Assembly (NCBI RefSeq): GCF_021026375.1
Contig: NZ_JAJNDB010000008.1
Span: 62,001 to 126,000, forward strand
Source of the DNA: Actinomycetospora endophytica
GTDB lineage: Bacteria; Actinomycetota; Actinomycetes; Mycobacteriales; Pseudonocardiaceae
Reading direction: 5' to 3'
DNA: 64,000 nucleotides
Below, in pieces: positions 61,865 to 64,000 of the stretch; within the stretch, counting starts at the first letter, position 1, and every line of letters starts with the position of its first letter. The position numbers and the translations under genes are program-made. The notes under the pieces were generated by a model that was not told the DNA's origin, ran no database searches, and saw only the letters and a program-made list of their open reading frames with translations.

Positions 61865-62149
61865 ATGGCGATGGAGACGGTCCTGCTGGCCCTCCTGGGT
61901 GTGGTGGCGGTCTGGTTGGTCATCGACGCCGGGCGGGAACGCCATCGTCTCCGTGCGCGGATGGACCGCGCCGCGCGCCGAGCGGTCGGTGACGACAGCC
62001 CCATGGGCGTCTCCGCCTCGCACCGCCGGTCCGTCCGCACGCCGGCCCCGGCGGCCCGTCCCGCGGAGCTGAACACCGGCGGCGTCGGACCCGACTCGTG
62101 GCGCTACTGGCCGCTCGCGCTCCCGGCGACCGACGAGTTCCACCGGTAG
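61865..62149 (+). CDS. Small single-pass membrane protein, unknown
   Basis: The 94-residue frame has one N-terminal helix (ETVLLALLGVVAVWLVIDAG). A basic stretch follows (RERHRLRARMDRAARRA), and then a tail ending WRYWPLALPATDEFHR. No family is recognised. The codon pattern looks coding, and it lies between two genes of the rhamnose pathway with no other use for the space. The ATG at 61865 or 61871 is used. Confidence 0.55.
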   Translation: MAMETVLLALLGVVAVWLVIDAGRERHRLRARMDRAARRAVGDDSPMGVSASHRRSVRTPAPAARPAELNTGGVGPDSWRYWPLALPATDEFHR

Positions 62150-62203
62150 CCCTCGGGCGGGCCGCGTGATCGCCGCCCGGACCCCGGGGCCAGGATGGCC
62201 CCC

Positions 62204-63097
62204 ATGACCGCGGCGCCCCGGAGCTCCAGCGCGACCACGACGTACGGCGACGGCCTGGCCGTCGTCGTCGTCACCTACTCCCCGGGCGACTCGCTGGCCG
62301 CCTTCCTCGACTCCGTCGTCGACGCGACCGACCGCCCCGTCCGCACGGTGCTGGCGGACAACGGCTCCGTCGACGGTGTCCCCGAGGCCGCCGCGTCGGC
62401 CGGGCGGGCCGAGCTGCTGGGCATGGGGGAGAACCTCGGCTACGGCGCCGCCGCCAACCGGGCCGTCGCGGGACTGGACCGGTCGGTCGGCTGGGTGCTG
62501 GTCAGCAACCCCGACATCGTCCTGGGCGCGGGCGCGCTCGACACCCTGCTGGAGGCCGCCGAGCGCTGGCCCCGCGCCGGGTCGCTCGGCCCGTTGATCC
62601 ACACCGACGGCGAGGTCTACCCCTCGGCGCGGCTCCAGCCGTCCCTCGGGCGCGGGATCGGGCACGCGCTGTTCGCCCGGGTGTGGCCGGGGAACCCGTG
62701 GACGCGGTCCTACCGGCAGGAGGGCTCGGTCGAGGAGCGGACGGCGGGATGGCTCTCCGGCTCGTGCGTGCTGCTGCGTCGCGAGGCCTGGGACTCCGTC
62801 GACGGTTTCGACCCGCGGTACTTCATGTACTTCGAGGACGTGGATCTCGGCGACCGGCTCGGACGCGCCGGCTGGCTCAACGTCTACGTGCCCGACGCGC
62901 AGGTGGTACACACGGGCGGCCACGCCACGACCCGCGACGACGGGACCTCGGCGCGGATGCTCCGCGAGCACCACCGCAGCGCGTACCGCTTCCTCGCCGA
63001 CCGCTACTCGGGCGCCCGGTGGGCCCCGCTACGCGGCGGGCTGCGGATGGCGCTCGCCGCGCGGGCGCGCTGGGAGACCCGGAAGCAGCGGGCCTAG
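62204..63097 (+). CDS. wbbL: WbbL-like rhamnosyltransferase (arabinogalactan linker)
   Basis: The 297-residue GT2 protein has VVVVTYSPGDSLAAFLDSV, LADNGSVDG, NLGYGAAANRAVAG, VLVSNPDIVLGAGAL and the donor/acceptor block AGWLSGSCVLLRREAWDSV then GFDPRYFMYFEDVDLGDRL. It would add rhamnose to decaprenyl-PP-GlcNAc, forming the linker. The rmlD-wbbL-manB order is the same as Rv3266c-Rv3264c. The ATG at 62204 has AGGA at a good distance; another ATG is at 62195. Confidence 0.9.
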   Translation: MTAAPRSSSATTTYGDGLAVVVVTYSPGDSLAAFLDSVVDATDRPVRTVLADNGSVDGVPEAAASAGRAELLGMGENLGYGAAANRAVAGLDRSVGWVLVSNPDIVLGAGALDTLLEAAERWPRAGSLGPLIHTDGEVYPSARLQPSLGRGIGHALFARVWPGNPWTRSYRQEGSVEERTAGWLSGSCVLLRREAWDSVDGFDPRYFMYFEDVDLGDRLGRAGWLNVYVPDAQVVHTGGHATTRDDGTSARMLREHHRSAYRFLADRYSGARWAPLRGGLRMALAARARWETRKQRA

Positions 63098-63630
63098 CCG
63101 AGGCCGAAGAGGCGCTTCCACCACGGCACGCGGATCCCGACAGGCGGCGTGGTGGGCGTGTCGTCCGGCCCCGGCCCCGGGCTGGAGTCGGGGCGCGGGG
63201 TGGCGGGGCGGGCGGCCGGTGATCCGCCCTGGGCGGGGAACGGCGCCGTGCGCGGCCGGGTGGCGGCGGTCCGCACGGTCGGCGGCTCCACCGGTGAGAG
63301 CGGGCGCATCAGCGTCGGGTCCGAGACCTCGACCGGCGTCGTCTCCGGCTCGCTCGGATTCGGCCGCCCGTGGCTCCCCCGACGGTGCGGGTCCTGACCG
63401 GGTCCCGGACGACGCCCGTCGGCAGGGGGACGCGGCGACGGCGGCCGCCCGGGCTGGCGACCGTGCGTGTTCATCGACCCGTTCTGGTACCCCGGAGTCG
63501 GGATCATCTGGGTCTTCGAGGCGTCGAACGGTGACTCGGCGTTGTCGGGTGTCACGACGGTGCCGTTGCGTTGCTGCGCGCGGGCGATAGCCTGCTGAGC
63601 ACGGTCCCACGCGTTCGACGGCTCCACCAC
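63094..63630 (-). CDS. Proline-rich hypothetical protein
   Basis: The 178-residue protein has a short ordered N-terminus (WDRAQQAIARAQQRNGTVVT, SPFDASKTQMIPTPGYQNGS) and a long Pro/Arg/Thr-rich disordered body. It ends in VPWWKRLFGLG, a short amphipathic end that may touch the membrane. No family is recognised. Its last four bases overlap the end of wbbL on the other strand. Start is GTG at 63630. Confidence 0.6.
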   Translation of the reverse strand: MVEPSNAWDRAQQAIARAQQRNGTVVTPDNAESPFDASKTQMIPTPGYQNGSMNTHGRQPGRPPSPRPPADGRRPGPGQDPHRRGSHGRPNPSEPETTPVEVSDPTLMRPLSPVEPPTVRTAATRPRTAPFPAQGGSPAARPATPRPDSSPGPGPDDTPTTPPVGIRVPWWKRLFGLG

Positions 63631-63769
63631 GCTGCTCCTGCCCGGTCTCGGTCGGAGTGGCCCCGACGGCGGGGTCCGTTACCCGTTACGTGCCGAGGAA
63701 CGTCACAGTAGCGCCCGGCCGGGACGCCGTCGTCACGCCGGGCCCACACGATCATGAGGGAGGTCGGTC

Positions 63770-64000
63770 GTGGACACCATGGGGGGACTCGACCGGACGG
63801 CCGCCGTCGTCCTCGTCGGGGGGCAGGGGAGCAGGCTGCGCCCGCTCACCGCCTCGACACCGAAGCCGATGCTGCCGACCGCGGGCGTGCCGTTCATCGG
63901 GCATCTGCTCTCGCGGATCGCCGCGGCGGGGATCCGCCGGGTGGTGCTCGGGACCTCGTACCGCGCGGAGGTCTTCTCGTCCTATCTCGGCGACGGTTCG
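63770..64000 (+). CDS. manB: Mannose-1-phosphate guanylyltransferase-like protein, 3' truncated by window edge
   Basis: Only the first 77 residues are in the window: AAVVLVGGQGSRLRPLTAST is the nucleotide-binding loop, and PKPMLPTAGVPFIGHLLSR follows. This fits Rv3264c-type ManB/ManC better than RmlA, whose loop has GG-GTRL with PKQ. It would make GDP-mannose for mannolipids and the PMT donor pathway. GAGGGAGGT lies upstream of the GTG at 63770. Confidence 0.87.
   Translation, partial: MDTMGGLDRTAAVVLVGGQGSRLRPLTASTPKPMLPTAGVPFIGHLLSRIAAAGIRRVVLGTSYRAEVFSSYLGDGS

Noticed and set aside
63770-64000. RmlA glucose-1-phosphate thymidylyltransferase
   Set aside because: The VLVGGQGSRLRPLT loop and PKPMLPTAGVPF are closer to GDP-mannose-type enzymes, and the position after wbbL matches Rv3264c.

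Overview
The window is very GC-rich actinobacterial DNA with dense, short-spaced genes, frequent GTG starts and many 4-base start/stop overlaps. The gene content (rmlD, a WbbL-like rhamnosyltransferase, a mannose-1-phosphate guanylyltransferase, an LCP ligase, accA/accD/accE with birA and maf, fadE25-like dehydrogenase, purE/purK, lpdA, glpD, PNP) and its order resemble the Rv3264c-Rv3307 part of the Mycobacterium tuberculosis chromosome. The set implies an arabinogalactan-type wall. A member of the Pseudonocardiaceae (Pseudonocardia-like) fits best. No tRNA, rRNA, CRISPR array, prophage or intact insertion sequence was seen.

Layout. 1-8272 is one tightly coupled operon: a conservon (CvnA-like NIT/HAMP histidine kinase, roadblock protein, DUF742 protein, GTPase) followed by a benzoylformate-decarboxylase-like ThDP enzyme, an NMT1/THI5-like lipoprotein and a small protein. 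Its DUF742 protein is split by a complete FAD-linked oxidase domain, the most unusual feature of the window. 8292-14849 holds a VOC protein, a ZIP transporter, a protein O-mannosyltransferase divergent from rsmI, a quinone oxidoreductase, a flavodoxin-like protein and PNP. 14873-22794 holds a large Ser/Thr kinase, an M20 amidohydrolase, Tex and a gamma-glutamylcyclotransferase-like protein. 22954-28943 is respiratory and glycerol metabolism (lpdA, glpK, glpF, glpD). 29032-31590 has an MFS exporter with an extra C-terminal domain and a DUF1707 protein.

31671-38278 is the acyl-CoA carboxylase region (accA, maf, accE, accD, birA), where birA would biotinylate the AccA carrier domain. 38380-46765 holds a PH-domain protein, hisN, an OmpR-type two-component system, GtrA, a small operon with its own winged-helix regulator, a secreted S53 protease and a VC0807-like membrane protein. 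46823-53582 is more accessory: a SAM methyltransferase, an alpha-hydroxy-acid oxidase next to a second FAD-linked oxidase, a sigma factor fused to an anti-sigma-like zinc finger and membrane helices, and a divergent protein with a degenerate GGDEF domain. 53595-57791 holds purK-purE, an HNH endonuclease relic, a luciferase-like oxidoreductase and an acyl-CoA dehydrogenase. 57801-64000 is cell-envelope assembly (TIGR03089, LCP, RmlD, WbbL, ManB-like).

Several families of near-palindromic repeats sit just behind stop codons across the window. They look like lineage-specific terminators, and some contain the stop codons of two convergent genes.
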